DNA of 64,000 nucleotides from Epilithonimonas hispanica (GCF_003385395.1 NZ_QNUG01000009.1:52986-116985), one strand, 5' to 3'. Numbered from the stretch's first letter, positions 1 to 9,593 are shown. Notes: generated by a model from the sequence alone, not told the origin. Numbers and translations are program-made.

Positions 1-1
1 T

Positions 2-2710
2 CAGCCACCTTATGGACCAACAGGAGAGATTTTTCGATATACACTCGAAAGTAAAGATAGAAATTCAAGAGACCTTTTAACATTGCAAACTTGGGTTGTT
101 GATAGAGCACTTCGAAGTGTTCCAGGTGTTGCGGATATTAACGTTTTCGGAGGTCAGGACAAAGTATTTGAATTAAGTATCGACCCAAGAAAATTAGACA
201 AATACAATCTTACACCTTCCGAGGTTTTGGATGCCGTAACCAACAGCAACCTGAATGTCGGTGGCGATGTTATCGAGAAAAGTGGACAGGCTTATGTTGT
301 TCGTGGAATAGGTTTGGTAAAATCGATTTCGGATATTGAGAATATTACCGTTCACAGTGATGGCGGAAACCCGATTTTGGTTAAGAATGTAGCAGACGTT
401 CACGAAGGTTCTTTACCAAGAGTTGGCCAAGCTTCGTTAGATAATGAAAAAGATACGGTTGAAGGAATTGTGGTAATGCGAAAAGGCGAAAATGCGCAGG
501 AAGTTCTTCTAGCTGTAAAAGCCAAAATCGATGAGCTGAACAACAAGATTCTTCCAAAAGATGTGAAGATGAAAACTTTCTACGACCGCCAAAATCTAAT
601 GGATTTCACCACGAAGACGGTAATGCACAACCTTTTGGAAGGAATCATTCTGGTAACGGTTATCGTTCTCATTTTTATGGCAGATTGGCGAACCACTTTG
701 ATTGTTTCGATTATCATTCCACTATCGTTGTTATTTGCATTTTTCTGTCTTAGGATGGCGGGAATGAGTGCGAACTTATTATCATTGGGAGCCGTCGATT
801 TTGGGATTATTATAGACGGAGCCGTCGTAATGGTCGAAGGATTATTCGTAATGCTCGACCATAAAGCCCACAAATACGGAATGGAGCGCTTCAACAAAAT
901 GGCGAAAGCAGGTTGGATAAAACAAACCGGAACAGGATTAGGGAAAGCAATTTTCTTCTCAAAACTGATTATCATAACCTCACTTTTACCAATCTTTTCT
1001 TTTCAAAAAGTAGAAGGTAAAATGTTCTCTCCATTAGCATTCACATTAGGATTTGCGTTATTAGGTGCATTGATTTTCACATTGACTTTAGTTCCTGTAA
1101 TGTCACATTTATTATTAAAGAAAAATGTGCGTGAAAAGAACAACCCATTTGTGAATTTCTGGGATAGAAGTGTAATGAAAGGTTTCAAATTCACTTTTAG
1201 AAATAAGAAAATAAGTCTTTTAGTTTCGACGGTAATTCTAGCTATTACACTATTCTCTGCCAAATTCCTTGGAACAGAATTCTTACCTCAATTGAATGAA
1301 GGCTCGCTTTGGATAACCGCGGAAATGCCGATGAGTTCATCACTTAAAGAATCTCTGAAAACGGCTGATGTTCTTAAAAAAGATATTATGAGCTTCTCAG
1401 AAGTGACTGGTGTTCTAGCACAGACAGGTAGAAGTAATGACGGAACAGACCCTAATGGATTTGGATTCGTGCAGTTTGCGGTAAGTCTGAAACCAAGAGA
1501 AGAATGGAAACGAAAAATCACTTATGATGAATTGGTGGAAGAAATTGATAAGAAGCTAAAGAACTATCAGGGAATTACTTTCAATTATTCTCAACCGATT
1601 TCCGATAACGTTGCCGAAGCTGTTGCTGGTTTCAAAGCAGAAAACGGAATCAAAATCTACGGAGATAACCTTCATACATTGGACAGATTAGCTGAAGAAG
1701 TTTTGGTAGCAATCAAAGATGTGGGAGGTGTAAAAGAACCGGGAATTATCAAAAATATCGGACAGCCGGAAATCAGCGTGGTTTTGGACAGAAATAAAAT
1801 GGCAGCTTATGGTGTTTTGCCTGCCGATGCTCAGGCAGTTTTGGAAATGGCATTTGGTGGGAAAACAGCCTCAGAAATGTTTGATGGAGAAAGAAAATTC
1901 CCTATCAGACTGCGTTATGCTGAAGATTATAGAAAGAATGAAGAAGATATTGCTTCTCTTATGGTTCCGACTCAAGACGGTGCGAAGATTCCGTTGAAGG
2001 AAATCAGTACGATTGAGAAAGAAAATGGCGCGGCGTTTATTTATAGAGATGATATTAAACGTTACATCGGAGTTAAGTTTTCTATTCGAGATAGAGATTT
2101 GGGTGGAACGATTGCTGACGCGCAAAAAAAAGTGGATAAAATCAAATTACCAGATGGCTACAGAATCGGATGGACAGGACAATTTGAAAATCAGCAAAGA
2201 GCTACGAAACGATTAGCTCAAGTTGTTCCAATCAGTATTCTGGGGATTTTCTTCTTGTTGTTCATTTTGTTTGGAAATATGAAAGATTCTCTTTTAGTTT
2301 TGGCTAACGTTCCATTTGCATTGATTGGAGCTATCATCGCGCTTCATTTGACTCATATGAATTTTGGGATTTCTGCCGGAGTTGGAATGATTGCCTTGAT
2401 TGGGATTTGTATTCAGAATGGGGTGATTTTGATTTCGGAGTTTCATCAGAATGTGAAGAATGGTTTGTCCTTAGATTCATCCATAATGGAAGGTGTGAAA
2501 GTGAGAACCAGACCAGTTGTCATGACTGCTTTGATGGCTTCGATTGGATTGCTTCCTGCGGCGCTTTCTACAGGGATTGGTTCGGAATCCCAGAAACCTT
2601 TGGCAATAGTCATCATTGGTGGATTAATTACTGCAACCGTTTTGACGCTTTTGATTTTCCCTATTATTTTCTGGATTTTCAATAGAAGCAAGAATGAAGT
2701 TATAAATTAA
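2..2710 (+). CDS. CzcA/CusA-type heavy-metal efflux RND transporter (5' truncated)
   Basis: Inner-membrane RND pump subunit that exports metal cations by proton antiport, normally with a periplasmic adaptor and an outer-membrane channel. The reading frame is open from base 2, so the gene begins outside the window; 902 codons of the usual ~1040 are visible. The first visible residues (PTGEIFRYTL, then VPGVADINVFGG) are typical of the porter domain of the HME family. TM4 carries the family motif DFGIIIDGAVVMVE with acidic proton-relay residues. A second block of membrane segments runs to the C terminus. The adaptor and channel genes are presumably upstream. The metal cannot be told from the sequence. 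A terminator follows the stop. Confidence 0.93.
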   Translation, partial: QPPYGPTGEIFRYTLESKDRNSRDLLTLQTWVVDRALRSVPGVADINVFGGQDKVFELSIDPRKLDKYNLTPSEVLDAVTNSNLNVGGDVIEKSGQAYVVRGIGLVKSISDIENITVHSDGGNPILVKNVADVHEGSLPRVGQASLDNEKDTVEGIVVMRKGENAQEVLLAVKAKIDELNNKILPKDVKMKTFYDRQNLMDFTTKTVMHNLLEGIILVTVIVLIFMADWRTTLIVSIIIPLSLLFAFFCLRMAGMSANLLSLGAVDFGIIIDGAVVMVEGLFVMLDHKAHKYGMERFNKMAKAGWIKQTGTGLGKAIFFSKLIIITSLLPIFSFQKVEGKMFSPLAFTLGFALLGALIFTLTLVPVMSHLLLKKNVREKNNPFVNFWDRSVMKGFKFTFRNKKISLLVSTVILAITLFSAKFLGTEFLPQLNEGSLWITAEMPMSSSLKESLKTADVLKKDIMSFSEVTGVLAQTGRSNDGTDPNGFGFVQFAVSLKPREEWKRKITYDELVEEIDKKLKNYQGITFNYSQPISDNVAEAVAGFKAENGIKIYGDNLHTLDRLAEEVLVAIKDVGGVKEPGIIKNIGQPEISVVLDRNKMAAYGVLPADAQAVLEMAFGGKTASEMFDGERKFPIRLRYAEDYRKNEEDIASLMVPTQDGAKIPLKEISTIEKENGAAFIYRDDIKRYIGVKFSIRDRDLGGTIADAQKKVDKIKLPDGYRIGWTGQFENQQRATKRLAQVVPISILGIFFLLFILFGNMKDSLLVLANVPFALIGAIIALHLTHMNFGISAGVGMIALIGICIQNGVILISEFHQNVKNGLSLDSSIMEGVKVRTRPVVMTALMASIGLLPAALSTGIGSESQKPLAIVIIGGLITATVLTLLIFPIIFWIFNRSKNEVIN

Positions 2711-2770
2711 GAGTTAAGAATCTCAATATTAATTTGAGTTATAGTTGTTACATTTTTCTCTTTATTATTT

Positions 2771-2810
2771 GCGTTCCTCTAGGATTTTTCTGGAGGAACG
2801 TTTTGTTTAT
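2771..2810 (+). terminator. Rho-independent terminator after the RND pump
   Basis: Perfect 8-bp inverted repeat 2772-2779 / 2793-2800 (CGTTCCTC/GAGGAACG) with a 13-nt loop and a T-rich tail. Confidence 0.75.
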
Positions 2811-3020
2811 TTTAATGTAATCCTGAAAAACACATGTTTGTTTTGATCAAAAGATACGTGTGTTTTAATGAAAACTCTCGTGTCTTTTTTATGACTATTC
2901 CAAACATCCTGTTCATCGGACTTTACAAAGGTTATTTTTTGAACTTTTGATTAATTTAGATTTGGTTGAAAGTTGATTCGGATTGGTCAATTTCTATTAA
3001 GCGAAGCGCACCCCGACTTG

Positions 3021-3092
3021 AGCGGACTCTTCGAGAGCCTCAGAGTGACAAATTGGGAGCCTTTAGCCTTTCCACAAGCTCAGGATGAACTA
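3021..3092. repeat. REP-like dispersed element (TCGAGAGCCTCAG family)
   Basis: In the 436-bp spacer 2711-3146, 3030-3050 reads TTCGAGAGCCTCAGAGTGACA and 3073-3087 contains CACAAGCTCAGGATGA. The same motif recurs at 32741-32806, 53419-53481, 59321-59338 and 60025-60047, always between genes. Apart from this element and the terminator at 2771-2810 I see no gene in the spacer. Confidence 0.6.
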
Positions 3093-3146
3093 CGGAAATC
3101 ATAAAAACATTATTCAAATTCTTATCTTTGATTTAAAATTAAAATT

Positions 3147-3770
3147 ATGCGGAATTTTGCTTTAATATTATTACTATTCATAAGCTTTAACGGGTTTTCT
3201 CAGAAGTTTTCTAAAAAAGAAAAAGAATTAATCATAGCTGGCGATGTAAAAACTGCTTTACCTATTTATCAAACGGATAATGATGACCAACATAAGGTTC
3301 TGCTGGCTCAGTCCGAGGAGATTTCGCCAAAAGATAAAACCTTACCGATTTTGATTGAAAGAATGAGGTTTGCTTTGGCTGAAACAGGCGGTGGTGTTGG
3401 AATTGCTGCGCCTCAGGTTGGGATTAATAGAAGAGTGGTTCTTGTTCAGCGCTTTGATAAAACGGGTCTTCCTGTGGAATATTTTATCAATCCAACAATC
3501 GTTTGGCGTTCGGAACTATTAAATAAAGGACCAGAAGGCGATCTTTCTATTGAGAATTTTCGCGATGCTTTCTACAGAAGCCACGTTATCCGATTGGAAT
3601 ATTATGACCTTGAAAACAAGAAGCACGACGAAATGGTAGAAGGCTTCACTGCGGTGATTTTCCAACATGAGATAGACCATCTGTCGGGGATTTTGATTCC
3701 GGATAAATTGGAGAATGAAAAAGACTGGCAGTACAAAGAATTGAAATTTTATCAGAAATCTAAGAATTAG
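3147..3770 (+). CDS. Secreted peptide-deformylase-like protein with Cys-to-Asp change in motif II
   Basis: Homologue of peptide deformylase, the metalloenzyme that removes the formyl group from nascent proteins. Residues 1-19 form a signal peptide ending ...NGFSQ, so the product is probably exported, which is odd for a deformylase. Motif I is GVGIAAPQV (83-91) and motif III is QHEIDHL (173-179) with both His ligands and the catalytic Glu. Motif II, normally EGCLS, reads EGDLS (130-134), replacing the metal-binding Cys with Asp. It may be an enzyme with altered metal use or a repurposed fold. The housekeeping deformylase is not in the window. Fold call is strong; activity is uncertain. Confidence 0.85.
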   Translation: MRNFALILLLFISFNGFSQKFSKKEKELIIAGDVKTALPIYQTDNDDQHKVLLAQSEEISPKDKTLPILIERMRFALAETGGGVGIAAPQVGINRRVVLVQRFDKTGLPVEYFINPTIVWRSELLNKGPEGDLSIENFRDAFYRSHVIRLEYYDLENKKHDEMVEGFTAVIFQHEIDHLSGILIPDKLENEKDWQYKELKFYQKSKN

Positions 3771-3816
3771 GTCTGCTTTTTGAATAGAAAGTTTTAATCA
3801 AATAAATCTTTAAACT

Positions 3817-4158
3817 ATGAACTTTATTATCCGTTTGCTGATCACAGCCATTTCAGCTTTTTTACTTAGTAAATTCCTCACGGGAGTACATTTTGAATCA
3901 TTTGGTTCTACCATTATTTTCGCTATTGTTCTGGGAATACTGAACATCTTTGTGAAGCCAATTCTATCAATCCTGTCTTTACCTATTACCATTCTTACAT
4001 TAGGATTATTTGCGTTCGTTATCAATGCATTGATTATTCTTTTGACAGATTATTTTATGAGTAGTATGCAAGTCGATGGTTTCCTTTGGGCATTGCTTTT
4101 CAGTATTTTGCTATCACTTGTGACATCGGTTTTTACAACGATTTTTGAAAAAGATTAA
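3817..4158 (+). CDS. Phage holin family 4 / YvlD-like four-TM membrane protein
   Basis: Short (113 aa), very hydrophobic protein with about four membrane segments (roughly residues 4-20, 28-46, 50-78 and 88-108). Its pattern (LLISAISAFLLSKFLTGV-like N terminus, VKPIL then LPITILTLGLF in the middle) fits the phage_holin_4_2/YvlD family found on many bacterial chromosomes. No link to a phage is visible here; neighbours are chromosomal. Its role in the cell is not established. A strong terminator follows. Confidence 0.8.
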   Translation: MNFIIRLLITAISAFLLSKFLTGVHFESFGSTIIFAIVLGILNIFVKPILSILSLPITILTLGLFAFVINALIILLTDYFMSSMQVDGFLWALLFSILLSLVTSVFTTIFEKD

Positions 4159-4184
4159 GAAAAAAATTGTTGACAAAAAATGTC

Positions 4185-4222
4185 AAAAGAGCTGTCTTAT
4201 GATTAAGATAGCTCTTTTTGTT
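4185..4222 (+). terminator. Rho-independent terminator
   Basis: About 15-bp stem (4185-4199 / 4204-4218) with one mismatch and a tetraloop, followed by T-rich sequence. Confidence 0.85.
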
Positions 4223-4299
4223 TTTATCTGTAGGATTAAAATTATTGGGATTTTGGTACTTTAATTGATTCTTGTAATTTACAATCAAGGTTTGTATAT

Positions 4300-5528
4300 A
4301 TGAGTGAATTTTATAAGTTCTACAATAATCTAGAAGTTGATAATGGACTTCTGGTTATGTTGATGATTATGAGTGTTTTTGTTGCTATCTTTCACACCAT
4401 TATTACCATTGGACTATACGAAATCAACCTAAAACCAAAATGGCTTTTCTTTGTCCTGAATCCTTTATTAATGTGGCTAAGTTCACTGTCTGACAAAAGA
4501 TTGGGAGCTTTGGTTGCTATTATTCTCTTTCTTTATGTTTTTGTTCTGGGAATTATTGGGATGATTGTTTCGGCCATCAGAAGTGGTTGTCAAAGTTCAA
4601 AAGATGAAGATGCACGCCGAAGAAAAAAGGGAAAAGAAACACTTCCAGTTTGGAAAAAGATTCTTTATACACTTCCAGGATTATTGTTTTTTGGATTTGT
4701 ATTCGCTTTAGGAATTCCTTATTTCATCATTATTGTATTCATCATTCTACCGTTTTTGACGTCATTAAAACCGAATAACAAAAAACGATTTTACAAATTC
4801 CAACGGACACTTCCAACTTCCAATATCCGTTCTGTTGCGATGGGATTGGCAGAGATTTTTGGAAAGGTAATGACAATTGAACCAATGATTTCCCGAATTG
4901 GAAGTAAGCAATGTATAGGATTTCTCCACACAATTGAAAATGTAATTACAGATGACGACGGCAAAGATTCTTACACTATGAATCTTCTGAGACAATCTGC
5001 AAACCATTTTATGTTCAGGATAAATCTGGACAAATCAAAGTTGTTACAGACGGAATTGAATTCATAGATTTTGAGATTGATGAACAATACCAATCCTCTA
5101 TGAAAAGATATACGCAATATATTTTGAAAGATAATATGGAAGTTCTTCTGATTGGAAAAGCAGGTTTGGGAGGAAATAATGAAGCTGTTTTTCAGAAAGT
5201 AGAGATCAAAGATGTCTTCGGGATTTCGCCTGTTGCAAGTGTTGAAAACTATAATACATTGCGTCCGATTTTACAATCTGCAGGCTATTTTACTTACTTC
5301 TGGGTAATCTTGATTACGCTTATTTTTCTGACACCTATTTCACTCAAAAATAATATGATAGTGTTTGGAAAAATCAATGTTGATTTACCTTTTCCAAACT
5401 CAAAACCTGTAGAATCTGTATCGGATTTTTATGATAATATCTACGATAGTTACGAAAAATCAAATGATGTTGAGAATGATTACCAGAAAGAAGCCGATAG
5501 TGCAGAAGTAACACAAGCACCGAAATAA
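4300..5528 (+). pseudogene. GIDE-domain membrane protein, broken by one frameshift
   Basis: Two frames together encode one protein of about 410 residues. The first frame (4300-5067) has several membrane segments and then the start of a GIDE-type domain (MTIEPMISRIGSKQCIGF). Near 4980 homologous reading moves to the other frame, continuing ESSETICKPFYVQDKSGQ and on through 5100-5528, with a last membrane segment (YFTYFWVILITLIF). Adding one base after the ATG at 4978-4980 restores one open frame. GIDE-domain proteins often sit next to LemA, as here. Either a real mutation or a base missing from the sequence; the third gene of this operon shows the same kind of lesion. Confidence 0.72.
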
Positions 5529-5550
5529 TAATTAATAAAAAATAAAAATT

Positions 5551-6111
5551 ATGATACAAATTTTTGCTTATGTCATTTTAGTATTGGTCATTATTGGTCT
5601 TTTAAATGTTATCATTTCGACTTATAACAGACTTGTAATGCTAAGGAATAATGTAGATAAATTGTTTGTGAATATTGATGTGCTTTTGAAACAACGAGCA
5701 GATGAAATCCCCAATCTCATAAAGGTAGTCAAAGAATCTATGAGGTTTGAAGAATCTATGTTGACAAAATTGACAGAACTGAGAACGCAATTCCTCAATT
5801 CTAACTCGGCAGAAGAAAAAGTAGAACTTTCTAGTCAAATGCAAAATGAACTGAAATCCATTTTCGTTGTCGCCGAGAATTATCCTAATATCAAAACCAA
5901 TCAGAATTTTCAATTGCTTCAAAACCGTTTTTCGAGGATAGAAGACGCTATTGCAGACAGAAGAGAATATTATAATGAGACTGTAACAACGTACAATATC
6001 GGCATTCAGGAGTTCCCAAATTTTATCTTAGCAAAAATGATGTCGTACGGGGAAAAACAATTGTTGAAAATATCGGAACAAGAAAAAAAATACGATGGAA
6101 TTGCCTTTTAG
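5551..6111 (+). CDS. LemA family protein
   Basis: 186 aa with one N-terminal membrane anchor (residues 3-23) followed by the LemA core: YNRLVMLRNNVDK, then an IDVLLKQRADEIPNL segment that is diagnostic of the family, and long helices to the C terminus. LemA proteins are membrane-anchored helical proteins of unclear function. It is the intact middle member of a three-gene unit; the flanking members (4300-5528 and 6095-6477) are frameshifted. The stop overlaps the presumed start of the next gene by 17 nt, which suggests translational coupling. Confidence 0.92.
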   Translation: MIQIFAYVILVLVIIGLLNVIISTYNRLVMLRNNVDKLFVNIDVLLKQRADEIPNLIKVVKESMRFEESMLTKLTELRTQFLNSNSAEEKVELSSQMQNELKSIFVVAENYPNIKTNQNFQLLQNRFSRIEDAIADRREYYNETVTTYNIGIQEFPNFILAKMMSYGEKQLLKISEQEKKYDGIAF

Positions 6112-6477
6112 TATCATATAGATTCTCTGATATATCGAAGAAGAACCAAGGATTTTGGTAGCATTTGCAGCTTTCCATTCTTTTGCCTTGATGTTATTGA
6201 TTATTCCATTGTGGATTTTGAAAAAGATTGGGATTTATAAGCCGATTCAAAACTTAGGAATTTTTGGTTTTTCCGTTGTTCTTATCTTTACAGTGTTTGG
6301 TTGCTAGGATTTGTTTCTCAGATATTACTAATGTTTATGGGTGTTTCTGTACTCAAGATGTTGATGATCTATATATCAATGAATCTCTGTATTACTGCTT
6401 TTGTGATTGTGAATGCAACAGGATTACAAAAGAAATTTGACCAATATCAATTGAAAAAGAAAACTTTGAATAACTGA
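6095..6477 (+). pseudogene. Small membrane protein of the LemA operon, broken by three frameshifts
   Basis: Starting at ATG 6095, a protein of about 127 residues can be followed only by changing frame three times: near 6116 (MELPFSII to YRFSDISKKNQGFW), near 6158 (QGFW to VAFAAFHSFALMLL) and near 6303 (IFTVFGW to LGFVSQILLMF). It ends at the TGA 6475-6477. Each shift is repaired by adding one base, twice a G next to an existing G. The joined product has three or four membrane segments. I do not recognise the family. The regular single-base losses could be true decay or base-calling error. Confidence 0.6.
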
Positions 6478-6584
6478 TTAAATTATTTAGATGATCTGTT
6501 TTTATTGCTTTTGATTATTATCATAATCAAGGGATAAGTTCAATAATTTTTCGTTGTTTTGCAAAATCTTATTAAAATAGAGTT

Positions 6585-7727
6585 ATGTCCAAGTTTGATG
6601 ATATCAGACCTTTTTATGATGAAGAAGTGAATGATGCACTGCAAAGTGTGTCCAAACATCCGATGATGAAAGCGTTGATGCGTTTTACTTTTCCGGATAG
6701 AGATGATAGTTTCTGGTTGGAAAAACTAGAAAATGTACATTCTATCTATGATTTTCAAAGTAAGGTAATTTATCAGACTGTTCTTCAGATTTTAGAAAAA
6801 AGTTCGGAAGGATTAAGTACTTCGGGCTTTGATAAGCTAGATAAAAATACATCCTATCTCTTCATTTCAAACCATAGAGATATCGTTTTGGATACATCTC
6901 TGCTTAATTTGGTTTTATTTGAGAAAGAACTTATTATGACTTCTTCTGCTATTGGAGATAATCTGGTGGGTAAAAAAATCCTTCATATAATTGCTAAGCT
7001 TAATCGTAATTTTTTGGTTCAGAGAAGTGTGTCTATTCGCGAACAACTTAGTAGCTCAAAAACATTATCAGATTATATCTATCAACTTTTGACAGAAGAA
7101 AACCGATCTGTATGGATGGCTCAGAGTGAAGGGCGTACAAAAGACGGAAATGATGTGACACAACAAGGTATGCTAAAAATGCTGGCAATGGCAGCTGGAG
7201 ATTCTTCTTTGATAGATTTTTTTAAAAACCTAAAAATTGTTCCCTTATCTATCTCTTACGAATATGATCCTACAGATGCTTTGAAAATGCCACAACTGAT
7301 AGCAAAGTCTAAAAATGAAGTCTATGTAAAGAACAAAAATGAAGATTTCAAAACCATTATCAGTGGAGTATTGGGGCAGAAGCGAAGAATCCATCTACAC
7401 GCAGGCAAAGTTCTGGATCAAGAATTAGATTGCATTGCTCATCAATTCGAAAATAAAAATAAGCAACTCCAAGCTATCGCTCAGATTATTGATAAATCTA
7501 TCATCGGAAATTATAAACTTTGGCCAACCAAGTATATTGCTTACGATCTTCTGTACAAAACCAATCAGTTTTCTGACCGTTATACCGAGGAAGAGAAGCA
7601 ACTTTTTGAACGCAGGCTAGAAATGCGGATTAAAGATTCTGATGAAACATTGAGAAAACATTTTTTAGAGATGTATGCCAATCCAATCTCTAATAAAATG
7701 AAATACGAACAGAAATCTACTGTCTAA
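6585..7727 (+). CDS. 1-acyl-sn-glycerol-3-phosphate acyltransferase-family protein (PlsC fold)
   Basis: 380 aa. Shows the acyltransferase motif NHRDIVLD (NHxxxxD form, catalytic His-Asp) near residue 97 and a SEGRTKDG block near residue 180 that matches the EGTR-like substrate-binding motif of PlsC proteins. It is longer than minimal PlsC enzymes, with extensions on both sides and no clear membrane anchor. Probably transfers acyl chains to a glycerophospholipid or related acceptor; the acceptor is not shown by the sequence. Single-gene unit with its own terminator. Confidence 0.8.
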   Translation: MSKFDDIRPFYDEEVNDALQSVSKHPMMKALMRFTFPDRDDSFWLEKLENVHSIYDFQSKVIYQTVLQILEKSSEGLSTSGFDKLDKNTSYLFISNHRDIVLDTSLLNLVLFEKELIMTSSAIGDNLVGKKILHIIAKLNRNFLVQRSVSIREQLSSSKTLSDYIYQLLTEENRSVWMAQSEGRTKDGNDVTQQGMLKMLAMAAGDSSLIDFFKNLKIVPLSISYEYDPTDALKMPQLIAKSKNEVYVKNKNEDFKTIISGVLGQKRRIHLHAGKVLDQELDCIAHQFENKNKQLQAIAQIIDKSIIGNYKLWPTKYIAYDLLYKTNQFSDRYTEEEKQLFERRLEMRIKDSDETLRKHFLEMYANPISNKMKYEQKSTV

Positions 7728-7735
7728 GTTATAAA

Positions 7736-7772
7736 AAAACACTATCGGAATTTGATAGTGTTTTGTTTTGTT
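7736..7772 (+). terminator. Rho-independent terminator
   Basis: Perfect 11-bp stem 7736-7746 / 7754-7764 (AAAACACTATC...) with a 7-nt loop and T-rich tail. It may also serve the decayed minus-strand gene that ends at 7788. Confidence 0.85.
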
Positions 7773-7787
7773 TTAAGATTATAAAAA

Positions 7788-8860
7788 CTACAAACGATTC
7801 TGTTCATCTGTCTTTTGTCCAGCTTTAGCATCTTTCACTTTCTGATTTTTTAGATTAATCATAAAATACTGTGTATCTCGATAATCTTTAAAATATTGAT
7901 TTTGGTCTGCATATCTTGTCGAGATTGTGTTCTTATCCGTTCGGAAAATATCATTAAAAACCAAACCTACTTCCAGTTTTTCATCAAACATTTTCTTGTT
8001 GATGATAACATTGGTTCTCTGAGAAGAACTGATGTCAAAAGAGCCTTGAATCGTCTTCGAATTATAAACATAAGACAAGTTGAGATCCCAGGTTTTTGCT
8101 TTGTCCAAAGTGATTTGTGTGGAAACATTTGCATTATACAAGAACACATCATTTTTGTACAAAATCTTATACGTTCCCATAAAATAATTCTCCTGATATC
8201 CTCCTGCTCTAAAAAGATTCATTTTCCAATAGGGTTTTATTGAAAAGCTTTTGGAAAAATTGATGCCCAGATTTTGTCCGTGGTCGATATTAGTATAATT
8301 ATAAACTGTTTCAAAAGTCTGTGGATTCTGAACAGAAATTTCCATTGACGGGTCTTTGATATAACTGTAGTAAGTTTTAAAATTTCAATCTTTTACAGTG
8401 TAAGTCAAACTGATCATTAGAATATCGATAATCCAATTGCGTTGCATAAAGCGAAATATCCTGAATATTGTTGTTCGCGAATCTATTATTAGTTGCAGGT
8501 TGTCCATCAAAATTCAATAAAGTGGCGACATCCTGATTTTCTTTGAAGCGTTTTGTACTCGAGTTATTGGTCCAAGTCAGATTATGATTTCCCAATTTTT
8601 TATCAAAAACCAGATAAGAATTAAAACTGTTATCATATTGATTTTCTGGTTGGATGTCAATAATTGGATTGTAATTGATTGTTTGCTGTGTTGTAAATAT
8701 TAGTTGGAACGTTATAATGACCATTATTATTTGGCGCATTATAACCATCAAAACCAAACTGAACTGTTGACAAACTATCCAAAGTATATTGTCCTGAAAA
8801 GTTATAAATGTGTTGCTCGTGTGAGTGAGTTGTTCTCACCATATCACTTTCCCAACAGGT
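7788..8860 (-). pseudogene. Remnant of an outer-membrane beta-barrel (TonB-receptor-like) protein
   Basis: Three overlapping frame fragments read in order on the minus strand. The part at 8657-8860 (YTLDSLSTVQFGFDGYN) continues in another frame at 8377-8690 (YLVFDKKLGNHNLTW, then LDYRYSNDQFDL) and finally at 7788-8390 (TYTVKD, an in-frame TGA, then KPYWKMNLF and FDEKLEVGLVFNDIFRT). The last part resembles the C-terminal strands of outer-membrane beta-barrel family 3 proteins. The plug and regulatory domains and much of the barrel are missing, so it cannot make a working receptor. It lies directly downstream of a TetR gene that probably once controlled it. Confidence 0.75.
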
Positions 8861-8964
8861 TTTGTCTTTTGTTTTACTAAAAAATTTAACTTAGAAATTA
8901 GAATAATCTTGGTTTAACTTAATGTTAATTTTCCTAACGATGTTAATTTCAAGTTCAAAAAAAA

Positions 8965-9561
8965 TTACAATGATTTTATAAAAGCTGAAACTGTTTCGTC
9001 CAGTGTTGTTTTATTCATCGTAGAAGGAATATCTGCATTTCTCATCATCATAATAGAAATCAAGCCGTGTAGAGCTGAAAACAAAGCGTGAGAAGAGTGG
9101 CAAGCATTATCCGGGTTTGAACCTTTTTTCTTGATAATTTCAGATGTACAATCAAAAAGTAATTCTTGGAAAGAAGAAAACTCTTCCTTCATCAATCCTT
9201 TTCCACTGCACTGCATTCCTAGCCCAAACATCAATTGGTAGTATTCCTTATTGTTGAAAGCAAAGTTCCAATAAGCATCTACAATTGCTACAATTTGCTC
9301 TTCTGGAGTATCGTATTTTTTCTGTGCTTTTAGAAGTTCGATGTGTAATTTGTGAAAACCATTCAGAGAGATTTCAAAAAGAATAGCTTCTTTATTTTCG
9401 AAATAATCATAAACCACAGGAGCACTATATTCTATAGCATCAGCAATCTTTCTGATAGAAAGGGAAGCCCAACCGTCCGTTTTAGCCAAAGAAAAAGCCG
9501 CATCCAAAATATTGGCGCGTATAGATTCTTTTTCTCTTTGACGACGTTCGTGTAAGCCCAT
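8965..9561 (-). CDS. TetR/AcrR family transcriptional regulator
   Basis: Helix-turn-helix repressor of 198 aa when started at the ATG 9559-9561 (MGLHERRQREKES); an in-frame TTG at 9586-9588 is possible but lies inside the operator/promoter. The N terminus has the TetR HTH (ANILDAAFSLAKTDGWASLSIRKIADAIEYSAPVVYDYFENKEAI). The C-terminal ligand domain is of the WHG-like type (YYQLMFGLGM). A perfect palindrome directly upstream suggests self-repression. Its likely former target, the beta-barrel gene just downstream, is decayed. Confidence 0.9.
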   Translation of the reverse strand: MGLHERRQREKESIRANILDAAFSLAKTDGWASLSIRKIADAIEYSAPVVYDYFENKEAILFEISLNGFHKLHIELLKAQKKYDTPEEQIVAIVDAYWNFAFNNKEYYQLMFGLGMQCSGKGLMKEEFSSFQELLFDCTSEIIKKKGSNPDNACHSSHALFSALHGLISIMMMRNADIPSTMNKTTLDETVSAFIKSL

Positions 9562-9572
9562 TTGTATTATTT

Positions 9573-9593
9573 CTAACAGTGTTAGCAAAATTA
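9573..9593 (-). promoter_or_regulatory. TetR promoter with palindromic operator
   Basis: Perfect palindrome CTAACAGTGTTAG at 9573-9585, next to a minus-strand TAATTTTG -7 element at 9586-9593. The operator would cover the transcription start, 12 nt before the regulator's ATG. This is the layout expected for autorepression; the link is inferred. Confidence 0.6.

Noticed and set aside
580..975. Minus-strand frame antisense to the RND pump (and similar antisense frames elsewhere)
   Set aside because: Fully inside a well-supported gene on the other strand, with no family features.
3817..4158. Prophage signal from the holin-family protein
   Set aside because: This family is widespread on chromosomes and no other phage gene is nearby.
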